From: 39-52-133 sp035531075
Lineage (GTDB): Bacteria > Pseudomonadota > Gammaproteobacteria > Burkholderiales > Gallionellaceae
Assembly: GCA_035531075.1 (NCBI GenBank)
Contig: DATKTO010000007.1
Location: forward strand, 124,001 to 188,000
DNA: 64,000 bases
Direction of reading: 5' to 3'
Within the stretch, counting starts at the first letter, position 1, and the number at the start of each line of letters is the position of its first letter. The translations under genes were made by a program, and so were the position numbers. The notes beneath the pieces are model-generated. The model was not told the DNA's origin. It saw nothing but the letters and a program-made list of their open reading frames with translations, and searched no databases. Positions 43,809-52,288 of the stretch are shown piece after piece.

Positions 43809-44366
43809 ATGTCCAAACTACTCTCCGAGCAAAAGCAGCAAATCGTGCAATTCCATGCGGCCCTGATTCATAACGTGGTGATGGCATGCCATCACCGCGA
43901 ACTGCTGCCGCAACTGGAACCGATACTGGAAACCTCCGCCCAGAATGGATGGGATAGCCTGGTAGCGGTGATACGCCAGGTGCTCAACGGCAAGCGGGAT
44001 GTCAGCGTGCTATCGGGGCTGGATGCCGAAGACAGCGCAATAATCGAGGCCATTCTGCATGGGATTCAAGATCCTTCCACCCTGCCAGATGCAGATGCAA
44101 AGCCTGATCCCGCTCTTGCCGCCCCCGGGCTCGCCAGCATCATCAATGCAGCAGGGCGGGGTGACGTGACCGCATTGCATATGCTGGCCAATATGTCCGA
44201 GCAGATGGTGCGTGCGGGCGGCGACATGGCCAAGCTGGGCGGTACCATGCGCAAATTCGTTGACGGTGAACGAGATCCTGACAAGCTTGCTAGGGGCATG
44301 AGCGTGCAGGGACAAGAGCTGGTGTATGCCATACTGACTGAATTGGGTAAACTGGCATCGCACTGA
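43809..44366 (+). CDS. conserved hypothetical protein
   Basis: A 185-residue cytoplasmic protein without a family I can name. The N-terminus is helical (EQKQQIVQFHAALIHNVVMACHHRELLPQLEPILE); the middle is rich in Asp and Pro (QDPSTLPDADAKPDPALAAPG); the C-terminal half has LASIINAAGRGDVTALHMLANMSEQMVRAGGDMAKLGG and MRKFVDGERDPDKLARGMS, which look like an all-helical domain. Composition matches neighbours. No ligand or catalytic motif is visible. The upstream 168 bp separate it from divergent rbgA. Confidence 0.68.
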   Translation: MSKLLSEQKQQIVQFHAALIHNVVMACHHRELLPQLEPILETSAQNGWDSLVAVIRQVLNGKRDVSVLSGLDAEDSAIIEAILHGIQDPSTLPDADAKPDPALAAPGLASIINAAGRGDVTALHMLANMSEQMVRAGGDMAKLGGTMRKFVDGERDPDKLARGMSVQGQELVYAILTELGKLASH

Positions 44367-44430
44367 ACGTCATCGTTCTTTCGATTTAAGGCGTTATCCC
44401 AGCCTTAGCGAGACAATCTGGGGGAGATGT

Positions 44431-44772
44431 ATGAACCTCGTTGAATATTCTGGCAATCATCCTTCTGCGCGCCCAGTAATGGAGCCCGGTACGCCCCTGT
44501 GGCAAATCGTGCCCACGCGTGGTGCAGACGGACGCCCACTGGCAGATTTCATGATGCTGATTCCAAAATTGAACAAATGCCCGCAGCACATCATCGACAT
44601 CACCCTGTGCAACTTGCAGAAAGCGCTGGAAGCTTGCCCCGATGTGGTTTTTGCGAATTTCAATCTGAAGCTCAATGTGCTGTGGGTTTCCGTCAATTGC
44701 CGGCACGGACTCATTCTGGAATTGGTGACATCAATTCAGAACCGGGTTCCTGAAGCAATGCTGGTTGCGTAG
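44431..44772 (+). CDS. conserved hypothetical protein
   Basis: A 113-residue protein with a strong GGGGGAG ribosome site. It reads as a mixed alpha/beta domain: LWQIVPTRGADGRPLADFMMLIPKLN, QHIIDITLCNLQKALEACPDVVFANFNLKLNVLWVSV, then ILELVTSIQNRVPEAMLVA. Proteins of this size and pattern occur in beta- and gamma-proteobacteria without assigned function. It is 64 bp from the previous gene and may share its transcript. Confidence 0.68.
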   Translation: MNLVEYSGNHPSARPVMEPGTPLWQIVPTRGADGRPLADFMMLIPKLNKCPQHIIDITLCNLQKALEACPDVVFANFNLKLNVLWVSVNCRHGLILELVTSIQNRVPEAMLVA

Positions 44773-44924
44773 ATAGCGGGTCGAAACAGTCATCGGCAAA
44801 GGCTGATTCCGTCTGTTTGCTGAACCGAAAATAGCATGGGCATTTTCAACCCACAGGGGATGTAATTTTTAACCCGCTTGCTTCAAAATCGAGCTAACTT
44901 GTAACTGCCAAAGCAGTTTTTTAG

Positions 44925-45123
44925 TTATGCACAAAATCTGTGGATAACTTTGTGGATGACTCGATTTGCCGATAGCTAACTCCCTATCCGGTAACCGTTT
45001 TTTTACCTGCCTATTTTTTGTGCCATTAAATTAACTCATTTTATTCAATTAGATACGTCTGCAAGATGGAATGGCATTGGAGAATTCCCGTCCTTGCTCC
45101 GTGTTTATTCGGTTTGTGGATTA
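44925..45123. promoter_or_regulatory. cluster of DnaA-box-like sites
   Basis: TTATGCACA at 44925 (one mismatch to TTATCCACA), TGTGGATAA at 44939 (exact, inverse), TGTGGATGA at 44951 and TGTGGATTA at 45115 (one or two mismatches). Three fall in 35 bp and an AT-rich stretch follows (45020-45050). No dnaA, dnaN or gyrB gene adjoins, so this is not a normal chromosomal origin; it might be a DnaA-titrating or regulatory site, or chance. Confidence 0.4.
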
Positions 45124-45242
45124 TTCGGCTTTGTCAATATGTCTTGGGCCTGTTTTTGACGTGTAGTGAAACCAAACTTATCGTCAGAGCAATTGTTTGA
45201 ATAAAATCAAAGGCCGGCCGTTTTTGAAATAACAAGCATCTA

Positions 45243-45409
45243 TAACGCATGCTTGATCATGGTGTGGGGGGCCGAAGCTGCTGGGATATGAAGCGAGGCT
45301 AACCGGAAATTTCCCGCTGTTGGTGCAGTAGCGTTTTGCGGCGTTGCCGAAAAAGCGCCGCCATCAGGCAACGCTGCCGGTGATAAGATTGGTGCACGAG
45401 CATGCGTTA
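45243..45409. repeat. 167-bp segment bounded by 11-bp inverted repeats
   Basis: TAACGCATGCT at 45243-45253 and AGCATGCGTTA at 45399-45409 are exact inverse copies. The enclosed sequence is GC-rich with inner complementary stretches, while flanking DNA is AT-rich. It could be a small non-autonomous mobile element or a structured leader of the molybdoenzyme gene. It does not match the Moco riboswitch pattern I know. Confidence 0.45.
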
Positions 45410-45469
45410 ACATGGTATCTGTAGAGATCATTTTCGCCACACTTTTCCGTCAAGCGTCAGGAGTGCCTT

Positions 45470-47779
45470 GTGTCCACCCAGCAAATTCATGGCTATTGTG
45501 CCCTGTGCATCTCCCGTTGCGGATGTATTGCCACGGTGGAAGACGGCGTACTGCTGAAAGTGGAGGCCGACCCCGCTCACCCCACGGGCGGGGCCTTCTG
45601 CGCCAAGGGACGGGCGGCGCCGGAACTGGTTGGCAGCCCGGAACGCCTGCTACACCCCATGCGCCGCATCGGCCCGCGCGGCTCTGCCACGGGATGGGAG
45701 CGCATCGGCTGGGACGCAGCGCTGGATGAAATTGCCGCAGCAATGCGCAACGCTGCCAGCACCTCAGGGCCCGAGTCAGTAGCAGTCTCGGTCACCACGC
45801 CCAGCGGCACCGCCATCTCCGACAGCTTTGCCTGGATACATAGGCTGGCACGCAGCTTCGGCACGCCGAATGTCGTGTTCGCCACCGAGAACTGCAACTG
45901 GCACAAGGATTTTTCACCGCAGTACACCTTCGGTTCCGGCATCGGCATGCCCGAGCTGCAGCAAAGCGGCTGCCTCATGCTGTGGGGCACCAACCCTTCG
46001 GCCAGCCTGCTGTCGCTGTCGCTGGAAATCCGCAAGGCGCGCAAGCGCGGTATGAAGCTGATTGTGATCGACCCGCGCGATGCCGGTCTGGCGCGCGGTG
46101 CCGACATCTGGCTGCGCCCCCGCCCCGGTACCGATGGCGCGCTGGCGCTGGCCTTGGCGCAGGCCATGCTGGAAGAGGGCAATGTAGATCAGCAGTTTCT
46201 GGGGCGCTGGAGCAATGGGCCTTTTCTGGTGCGCACGGACACCGGGTTCTTTCTCCGCGCGGCAGACATTGAGGCGGGTGCCTCTGCGCAAACCTGTCTG
46301 GCCTGGGATGAAACACAACAGGTGGCGGTGTTGGTTGACGCGGCGGAAAATAAGAGAAAATTTGCGCTGCGCGGCGAGTTTACCTTGCAGACCCGGAGCG
46401 GGCCCGTGCTGTGCCGCCCAGCCTTCGCTTACTATGCCGATGCCTGCGCTGCCATGTCGCCGGAGCAGGCCGAGGTAATCACCGGTGTGCCTGCGCAGCA
46501 GATACGCAGCGCGGCAAAGCTGATGTGGGACGCCGCCCCGGTGTCGTTTTTCACCTGGACCGGGTTGTGCCAGCACAGCGACGCCACGCAGACCACACGC
46601 GCCCTGTGCCTGCTTTACGCGCTGACCGGCCAGCTCGATGCGCCCGGCGGCAATGTGTTCTTCCCGCGCCCGCATCTTAACGATGTGTCAGGTCTTGAAT
46701 TGCTGCCTGAAGGCATGCTGGAAAAAACCATCGGCCGCGCGCAGAGGCCGCTGGGGCCTGGGCGGCGCGGCTGGCTGTCGGCGCGCGATGTGGACGAGGC
46801 GCTGGCGCAGGAACCTTCTCCGCTGAAAGCGCTGCTGTCCTTCGGCGGCAACCCGGCAGCAACCAAACCAATGTCGCCTGAATTTGCGCAACACTTCGCG
46901 CGCCTGGAATTCTTTGCCATCACGGAAATGTTCATGACCCCCACCGCCGCGCTGGCCGATATTGTGCTGCCGGCCGCCTCGGCGTGGGAGCGCGAAGGGC
47001 TGTATGGCGGCTTCCATTACAGCCGCCCGGCCGAGGCGCACCTGCAGCTGCGCCCTGCCTGTGTCGCGCCGCGCGGCGAGGCTAGAGCCGACAGCTGGAT
47101 CGTATTCGAGCTGGCGCAACGGCTGGGGCTGGGCGATAAGTTTTTTGCGGGCGACCGCGAAGCCGCGCTGCGCCATGTTCTCGCCCCGAGCGGGGTAACG
47201 CCCGAAACATTGCGCGCCAAGCCGCAGGGTATCGCGCTCGAGCTGGCTATGCGTTATCGCAAATACGAAACGGCCGGGTTTGCCACGCCGACAGGACGAC
47301 TGGAAATCTACTCCGAAACTTTCCTGCGCCATGGCTATGCACCGGTACCACTCGGCAATGTCCCGGCCAATGCCGGTGGCCAGTTTCCGCTGACGCTGGT
47401 GTCGGTCAAACAGGTGGCCTACTGCCACAGCCAGATGCGCAAACTGAAGAGCCTGTGCCGCCTCGCACCCGAGCCTGCGGCGGAGCTGCACCCGGAAACT
47501 GCCGCCAGCCGTGGCATTACGGAAGGGGCGTGGCTGCTTGTCACCACCGCGCGCGGAAGGATGGCCAGCAAGGCGCGCTTTAACGCGGCGCTGGACCACG
47601 CCGTGGTGTGCGTCAGTTATGGCTGGCATGAGGCCATGCAACCGGAGCTGGCGGCAGAGTTGCCGCCGGGTGTGACGCTCAACTTTGCGGCGGTGGCTGA
47701 TCCATCGGCCTGTGACCCCGCCTCCGGCTCGGATGCGCTGAAGCGCGTGCCCTGCGAGGTGAGCTTAATGCCGCTTTAG
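45470..47779 (+). CDS. molybdopterin oxidoreductase, DMSO-reductase superfamily
   Basis: A 769-residue enzyme with an N-terminal 4Fe-4S site (Cys10-x2-Cys13-x3-Cys17-x26-Cys44), the molybdopterin domains, and a C-terminal Molydop_binding domain (from about 650, FPLTLVSVKQVAYCHSQM). A Cys in TENCNWHKDF is the likely Mo ligand. There is no twin-arginine signal, so it is cytoplasmic. No iron-sulfur or membrane subunit, nor chaperone, is next to it. The GTG start at 45470 has an AGGAG ribosome site. Substrate is unknown; formate, nitrate and polysulfide enzymes are neighbours in this superfamily. Confidence 0.87.
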   Translation: MSTQQIHGYCALCISRCGCIATVEDGVLLKVEADPAHPTGGAFCAKGRAAPELVGSPERLLHPMRRIGPRGSATGWERIGWDAALDEIAAAMRNAASTSGPESVAVSVTTPSGTAISDSFAWIHRLARSFGTPNVVFATENCNWHKDFSPQYTFGSGIGMPELQQSGCLMLWGTNPSASLLSLSLEIRKARKRGMKLIVIDPRDAGLARGADIWLRPRPGTDGALALALAQAMLEEGNVDQQFLGRWSNGPFLVRTDTGFFLRAADIEAGASAQTCLAWDETQQVAVLVDAAENKRKFALRGEFTLQTRSGPVLCRPAFAYYADACAAMSPEQAEVITGVPAQQIRSAAKLMWDAAPVSFFTWTGLCQHSDATQTTRALCLLYALTGQLDAPGGNVFFPRPHLNDVSGLELLPEGMLEKTIGRAQRPLGPGRRGWLSARDVDEALAQEPSPLKALLSFGGNPAATKPMSPEFAQHFARLEFFAITEMFMTPTAALADIVLPAASAWEREGLYGGFHYSRPAEAHLQLRPACVAPRGEARADSWIVFELAQRLGLGDKFFAGDREAALRHVLAPSGVTPETLRAKPQGIALELAMRYRKYETAGFATPTGRLEIYSETFLRHGYAPVPLGNVPANAGGQFPLTLVSVKQVAYCHSQMRKLKSLCRLAPEPAAELHPETAASRGITEGAWLLVTTARGRMASKARFNAALDHAVVCVSYGWHEAMQPELAAELPPGVTLNFAAVADPSACDPASGSDALKRVPCEVSLMPL

Positions 47780-47853
47780 AGGCGTCCTTTAATTGACGTG
47801 ACTTGCCTCAACTCGCATAATCAAACGCATTCTTCTCATATACCGGGTACGTC

Positions 47854-49380
47854 ATGACGACCATACGCCAGCAGGATTTCATCGACAGTATTGCCGATGC
47901 CCTACAGTTCATCTCCTATTACCATCCAGCGGATTTTATCCGCTCGCTGGCGGCGGCCTATCAGCGCGAGGAGTCCCCGGCGGCGAAGGATGCGATGGCG
48001 CAGATACTGAGCAACTCGCGCATGTGCGCGCAGGGCCACCGGCCGGTATGCCAGGACACCGGCATTGTGGTGGCGTTTGTGCGCGTGGGGATGGATGTGC
48101 GCTGGGAAGACGCAAGCATGAGCATTGTCGAGATGGTGAATGCCGGGGTGCGCAAGGGATACTTGCAGCCGGACAATGTGCTGCGCGCATCTATTGTTGG
48201 CGATCCGGCTGGCACGCGCAAGAACACCGGCGACAACACGCCGGCGGTGGTGCATTTCGAGCTGGTGCCGGGCGATAAGGTGGATGTGCGCATCGGTGCC
48301 AAGGGTGGCGGCTCGGAGAACAAGGCGCGCTTTGCGATGCTGAATCCGAGCGACGATCTGGTGGAGTGGGTGGTCAACCAGCTGCCGGGGATGGGGGCGG
48401 GCTGGTGTCCGCCGGGGGTGCTGGGCATAGGCATAGGCGGCACTGCGGAGAAGGCCATGATCATGGCGAAAGAGTCGCTGATGCAGTCCATTGACATGAC
48501 CGAGCTCAAGGCGCGCGGCCCGCAAAACAGAATTGAAGAGTTGCGCATCGAGATATACGACAAGGTGAATGCCTTGGGTATCGGTGCGCAGGGGCTGGGC
48601 GGACTGACGACGGTGCTGGATGTGAAAATTATGGATTACCCAACCCACGCGGCATCCAAGCCGATTGCAATGATTCCCAATTGCGCCGCCACGCGGCATA
48701 TTCATTTCAAACTGGATGGCAGCGGCGTGGCGCAATTTACGCCGCCGAAGCTTGAAGATTATCCCGATGTGCAATGGCAGCCGGCAAACGATGCGCGGCG
48801 GGTGAACCTGAACGCTTTAACTAAAACGGACATTGCGAAGTGGCAGCCGGGCGAAACCGTACTGTTGTCCGGCAAGCTGCTGACAGGGCGCGATGCGGCG
48901 CATAAACGCATCGTCGATATGCTGGCGCGCGGTGAGAAACTGCCCGCCGGCGTGGATTTTACCAACCGTTTCATTTATTATGTCGGACCCGTTGATCCGG
49001 TGCGCGATGAGGTCGTTGGCCCCGCAGGCCCCACCACTGCGACGCGCATGGATAAATTCACCGAGAAGATGCTGGCCGAGACCGGCCTGATCGGCATGGT
49101 GGGCAAGGCCGAACGCGGCAAAACGGGAATTGAGGCGATCAGAAAACACGGTGCGGTGTATCTGATTGCGATAGGCGGCGCGGCTTATCTGGTGGCAAAA
49201 GCCATCCGCAGCGCGAAAGTGGTTGCCTTTGCCGATCTCGGCATGGAAGCGATCTATGAATTTGAAGTGGAAAACATGCCGGTGACCGTGGCAGTGGACG
49301 CGCAAGGGCGTTCAGTGCATGAAATCGGGCCGGCAGAATGGCGCAAGCGAATCGGTATGATTCCACTGCGACAGGTTTAG
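47854..49380 (+). CDS. fumA: fumarate hydratase class I
   Basis: A 508-residue class I (4Fe-4S, oxygen-sensitive) fumarase of the TCA cycle. The three cluster cysteines are visible in RPVCQDTGI, GWCPPGVLGIGIGG and IPNCAATRHIHF, with C-terminal beta-domain markers (VDFTNRFIYYVGPVDPV, GPTTATRMDKFTEKML). Full length compared with enteric FumA. It follows the molybdoenzyme by 74 bp; co-transcription is possible. The stop lies 12 bp before the SRP RNA. Confidence 0.94.
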   Translation: MTTIRQQDFIDSIADALQFISYYHPADFIRSLAAAYQREESPAAKDAMAQILSNSRMCAQGHRPVCQDTGIVVAFVRVGMDVRWEDASMSIVEMVNAGVRKGYLQPDNVLRASIVGDPAGTRKNTGDNTPAVVHFELVPGDKVDVRIGAKGGGSENKARFAMLNPSDDLVEWVVNQLPGMGAGWCPPGVLGIGIGGTAEKAMIMAKESLMQSIDMTELKARGPQNRIEELRIEIYDKVNALGIGAQGLGGLTTVLDVKIMDYPTHAASKPIAMIPNCAATRHIHFKLDGSGVAQFTPPKLEDYPDVQWQPANDARRVNLNALTKTDIAKWQPGETVLLSGKLLTGRDAAHKRIVDMLARGEKLPAGVDFTNRFIYYVGPVDPVRDEVVGPAGPTTATRMDKFTEKMLAETGLIGMVGKAERGKTGIEAIRKHGAVYLIAIGGAAYLVAKAIRSAKVVAFADLGMEAIYEFEVENMPVTVAVDAQGRSVHEIGPAEWRKRIGMIPLRQV

Positions 49381-49392
49381 CTTAAACGAATT

Positions 49393-49490
49393 GGCGGGTC
49401 TCCCCGCATTGTGGTGTAGTGAACCTGGTCAGGTCCGGAAGGAAGCAGCCATAGCTATTACTGCAAGTGCCGGGGGTAAGGCTCGCCTCC
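49393..49490 (+). ncRNA. ffs: signal recognition particle 4.5S RNA
   Basis: The conserved SRP loop GGTCAGGTCCGGAAGGAAGC is present at about 49428-49447, with a matching opposite side GCAAGTGCCGGGGG and complementary ends (GGCGGGT with GCTCGCC). The size, about 98 nt, fits the short bacterial form. Its RNA binds Ffh and targets membrane proteins to SecYEG. The position before dnaX is usual for beta-proteobacteria. Ends are approximate. Confidence 0.93.
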
Positions 49491-49635
49491 TATTTGAAGT
49501 GTATGTAATCTCCATCATCTCCCGCGTTGCACCAAAATCTGCTGCATTAACGTGCTAAAATAAACTCCGGCCCGTTGACTTCGTGCGGCATCCCGCAGGT
49601 CATTCCTAATTGTTTGTTTTTATACGGTATAAATC

Positions 49636-51267
49636 TTGTCTGCAACCTCAGTTCTAGCACGTAAATGGCGGCCCAGAAATTTCGCCCAGCTGGCGGGGCA
49701 GGAGCATGTGGTGCAGGCATTGAGCAATGCGCTGTCGCAAAACCGCCTGCATCACGCCTATCTGTTCACCGGCACGCGCGGCGTGGGCAAAACCACCATT
49801 GCGCGCATCTTCGCCAAATCCCTGAACTGTTTAAGCGGCATCACCGCCACGCCCTGCGGCGTCTGCAGCGCCTGCACTGAGATCGACAGCGGACGCTTTA
49901 TCGATCTGATCGAGCTGGACGCGGCGTCGAACACGCAGGTGGACAATATGCGCGAACTGCTGGAAAGCGCGCTGTATGCGCCGACCAGCGGACGCTTCAA
50001 GGTGTATATTATCGACGAAGTGCACATGCTGTCGAAGTCGGCGTTCAACGCCATGCTGAAGACGCTGGAAGAGCCACCCGCGCATGTGAAATTCATTCTG
50101 GCGACAACCGATCCGCAGAAAATTCCGGTGACCGTGCTGTCGCGCTGCCTGCAATTCAATCTCAAACAGCTGCCGCCGGCGCTGATCCTCAGTCATTTGC
50201 AGTATGTGCTGGAGCAGGAAGCTATCCCGTTCGAGACAGCGGCGCTGAAACTGGTGGCGCGCGCAGCACAGGGCAGCATGCGCGATGCGCTGAGCCTGAT
50301 GGATCAGGCGATCGCCTATTCCGACTCCAAAGTGGAGGAGGTGACGGTGCGTAATATGCTGGGCGCGATCGACCAGAGCTATTTGTTTGATCTGCTGCAA
50401 TCGCTGCGCGCGCAGGGGGGTGCCGCTCTGCTGCGCATCGCCGACGATATGGCGATACGCAGCATGGCGTTTGACGCCGCGTTGCAGGATTTGGCGACTC
50501 TGCTGCACCGCATTGCACTCGCACAGACTGTTCCCGATGCCATTGCAGAAGATGAGCCCGAACGCGTGCGCCTGATGGAACTTGCACAGCAATTCAGTGC
50601 CGAAGAGGTTCAGCTGTTCTACCAAATCGCGATCCACGGACGCAATGAGATTAATCTGGCGCCGGATGAGTATGCCGGCTTTACCATGACGCTGTTGCGC
50701 ATGCTGGCGTTTATGCCTGCGGCAGCGGGAGCCATCTCTGAACGCGCTGCTGCGCCGGTTGCGGCAAAGGCCAAGCCGGCAGCAGCGCCTGTAATGGCAG
50801 CCAAGCCTGTTGCGGCGAGCCCGCTCGCAGCACAACCAGTTTCAGCCAAACCGGCTGAAGCGCACGCTGCGACTAACGCTACGCTGGACTGGAATGTATT
50901 GCTGGCGCAGCTGAATGTGCAGGGCATGGCGCGCGAGCTGGCAAGAAACTGTGTGCTGGAAAGTTTTGCTGACGGCAAGATCAGCTTAAGCCTTGCGCCG
51001 CAGCACAAGCAGTTTCTGAATAACAAGATGGCACAGGACAAGCTGCAGGCCGCATTGAGTGACTATTTTGCACAGCCGGTACGCTTGACTCTCTCAGTCG
51101 GTGCTCCAGCCAGTGCGGTGACACCTGCGGCAGTTGAGCAGCAGGAAAAGCAGGTGCGCCAGCAGACGGCGGCGGATGCAATTTCGCAAGATCCGTTTGT
51201 GCGTGAAGCGCAGGCGCAGCTGGATGCGCAGATCATTGAAAATTCCATTAAATTTATACAACAGTAA
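49636..51267 (+). CDS. dnaX: DNA polymerase III subunits gamma and tau
   Basis: A 543-residue clamp-loader ATPase. N-terminal VLARKWRPRNFAQLAGQEHV, Walker A GTRGVGKTT, four zinc cysteines (LNCLSGITATPCGVCSACTE), Walker B/DEVH (IIDEVHMLSKSAFNAML), and SRC sensor (LSRCLQFNL). An Ala/Pro-rich linker (about 370-420) leads to a tau-type C-terminal domain. The only usable start is TTG 49636: an in-frame stop lies two codons upstream and the next residues are already conserved. I saw no clear A-rich slippery site for gamma. It heads dnaX-ybaB-recR. Confidence 0.93.
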   Translation: MSATSVLARKWRPRNFAQLAGQEHVVQALSNALSQNRLHHAYLFTGTRGVGKTTIARIFAKSLNCLSGITATPCGVCSACTEIDSGRFIDLIELDAASNTQVDNMRELLESALYAPTSGRFKVYIIDEVHMLSKSAFNAMLKTLEEPPAHVKFILATTDPQKIPVTVLSRCLQFNLKQLPPALILSHLQYVLEQEAIPFETAALKLVARAAQGSMRDALSLMDQAIAYSDSKVEEVTVRNMLGAIDQSYLFDLLQSLRAQGGAALLRIADDMAIRSMAFDAALQDLATLLHRIALAQTVPDAIAEDEPERVRLMELAQQFSAEEVQLFYQIAIHGRNEINLAPDEYAGFTMTLLRMLAFMPAAAGAISERAAAPVAAKAKPAAAPVMAAKPVAASPLAAQPVSAKPAEAHAATNATLDWNVLLAQLNVQGMARELARNCVLESFADGKISLSLAPQHKQFLNNKMAQDKLQAALSDYFAQPVRLTLSVGAPASAVTPAAVEQQEKQVRQQTAADAISQDPFVREAQAQLDAQIIENSIKFIQQ

Positions 51268-51284
51268 GCTGGAGGATGTGACAG

Positions 51285-51611
51285 ATGATGAAGGGCGGAT
51301 TAGGCGGCTTGATGAAACAGGCGCAGCAGATGCAGGCAAATATGAAAAAGGCGCAGGATGAACTGGCCAAGGTTGAAGTAGAAGGCCAGGCGGGTTCCGG
51401 CATGGTAAAAGTGACGATGACCTGCGCGCATGAAGTGCGCCGTGTGCAGCTTGCTGACAGCCTGATGGGCGACGACAAGGAAATGCTGGAAGACCTGATT
51501 GTGGCTGCGCTGAACGATGCGGTGAAGCAGGTGGCGACCACGAGTAAAGCAAAGATGAGCGGATTTGGCGCGGGCCTGAATCTGCCGCCCGGCATGAATC
51601 TGCCCTTTTAA
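51285..51611 (+). CDS. ybaB: nucleoid-associated protein YbaB/EbfC
   Basis: A 108-residue DNA-binding protein. It has the family N-terminal helix (GGLMKQAQQMQANMKKAQDELA), VEVEGQAGSGMVKVTMT, and LEDLIVAALNDAVKQV. It binds DNA as a dimer. The start has a GGAGG ribosome site 18 bp after dnaX, and recR follows, the standard order. Confidence 0.93.
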   Translation: MMKGGLGGLMKQAQQMQANMKKAQDELAKVEVEGQAGSGMVKVTMTCAHEVRRVQLADSLMGDDKEMLEDLIVAALNDAVKQVATTSKAKMSGFGAGLNLPPGMNLPF

Positions 51612-51671
51612 AATCTAAAATGGCCAAATTTTGAGCTTGTTAATTGCTGTATTTCTGGATGCTGGTCCGGG

Positions 51672-52271
51672 ATGAAAACGCCATCCAGTCTGGAAGCGCT
51701 GATTGCCGCGCTACGCGCGTTGCCGGGGGTGGGGCCGAAATCTGCGCAGCGCATGGCCTACCATCTGCTGCAACGTGACAAACCTGCCGCCCTGCGGCTT
51801 GCGCAATCCCTGACGCATGCCGTGGAGACATTGCATCACTGCGCCAAGTGCAATAATTTTTCCGAGGAAGAAGTGTGCGAGATGTGCCGCTCACCGCGGC
51901 GCGACAACACTCTGCTGTGCGTGGTCGAGATGCCCGCCGACCTGCTGATGATGGAGCAGGCACAGTGCTATCACGGCATGTATTTCGTCCTGATGGGGCG
52001 CCTGTCGCCGCTGGACGGCATCGGCGCACGTGAATTGCATCTGGACAGGCTGGTAAGGCGCGCACAGGAGCAGCCGTGCGAGGTGATACTGGCGACCAAC
52101 TTCACGGTCGAAGGCGAGGCAACCGCGCATTACATTGCCACGTTGCTGCGAGCGCAGGGTATTAAGGTATCGCGCATTGCGCGCGGCTTGCCGGTGGGCG
52201 GTGAATTGGAACATGTAGATAGTGGCACCCTGGCACAGGCTGTGCTGGAACGACGCGAGGTGGCCGGGTGA
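51672..52271 (+). CDS. recR: recombination protein RecR
   Basis: A 199-residue RecFOR-pathway protein. N-terminal helix-hairpin-helix (LRALPGVGPKSAQRMAYHLL), zinc finger with cysteines in HCAKCNNFSEEEVCEMC, Toprim domain (LLCVVEMPADLLMME and later EVILATNFTVEGEATAHY) and a C-terminal Walker-B-like segment with IARGLPVGGELEHVD. Complete and standard. Its stop overlaps a GTG that could start rluB. Confidence 0.95.
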   Translation: MKTPSSLEALIAALRALPGVGPKSAQRMAYHLLQRDKPAALRLAQSLTHAVETLHHCAKCNNFSEEEVCEMCRSPRRDNTLLCVVEMPADLLMMEQAQCYHGMYFVLMGRLSPLDGIGARELHLDRLVRRAQEQPCEVILATNFTVEGEATAHYIATLLRAQGIKVSRIARGLPVGGELEHVDSGTLAQAVLERREVAG

Positions 52272-52288
52272 ACCGGCAAGGGATTAAG

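Larger units (their letters stand above)
44773..45469. other. 697-bp stretch with no supported gene
   Basis: AT-rich between about 44870 and 45240. It contains four DnaA-box-like sites (44925-45123) and an 11-bp inverted repeat spanning 45243-45409. The only open frame (66 codons, minus strand) has no ribosome site or motif. The last 60 bases should carry the promoter and the AGGAG ribosome site of the molybdoenzyme. Confidence 0.6.

Noticed and set aside
44773..45240. chromosomal origin of replication
   Set aside because: DnaA-box-like sites exist, but dnaA, dnaN, gyrB and rnpA/rpmH are absent; reported only as a site cluster.
45240..45440. 66-codon minus-strand ORF
   Set aside because: Lies almost wholly within the inverted-repeat segment, with no start signal or family pattern.
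45243..45469. molybdenum-cofactor riboswitch before the molybdoenzyme
   Set aside because: The conserved Moco motif pattern was not found; only a simple inverted repeat is present.
46688..47641. 317-codon minus-strand ORF
   Set aside because: Antisense to the molybdoenzyme; GC-driven open frame without recognisable features.
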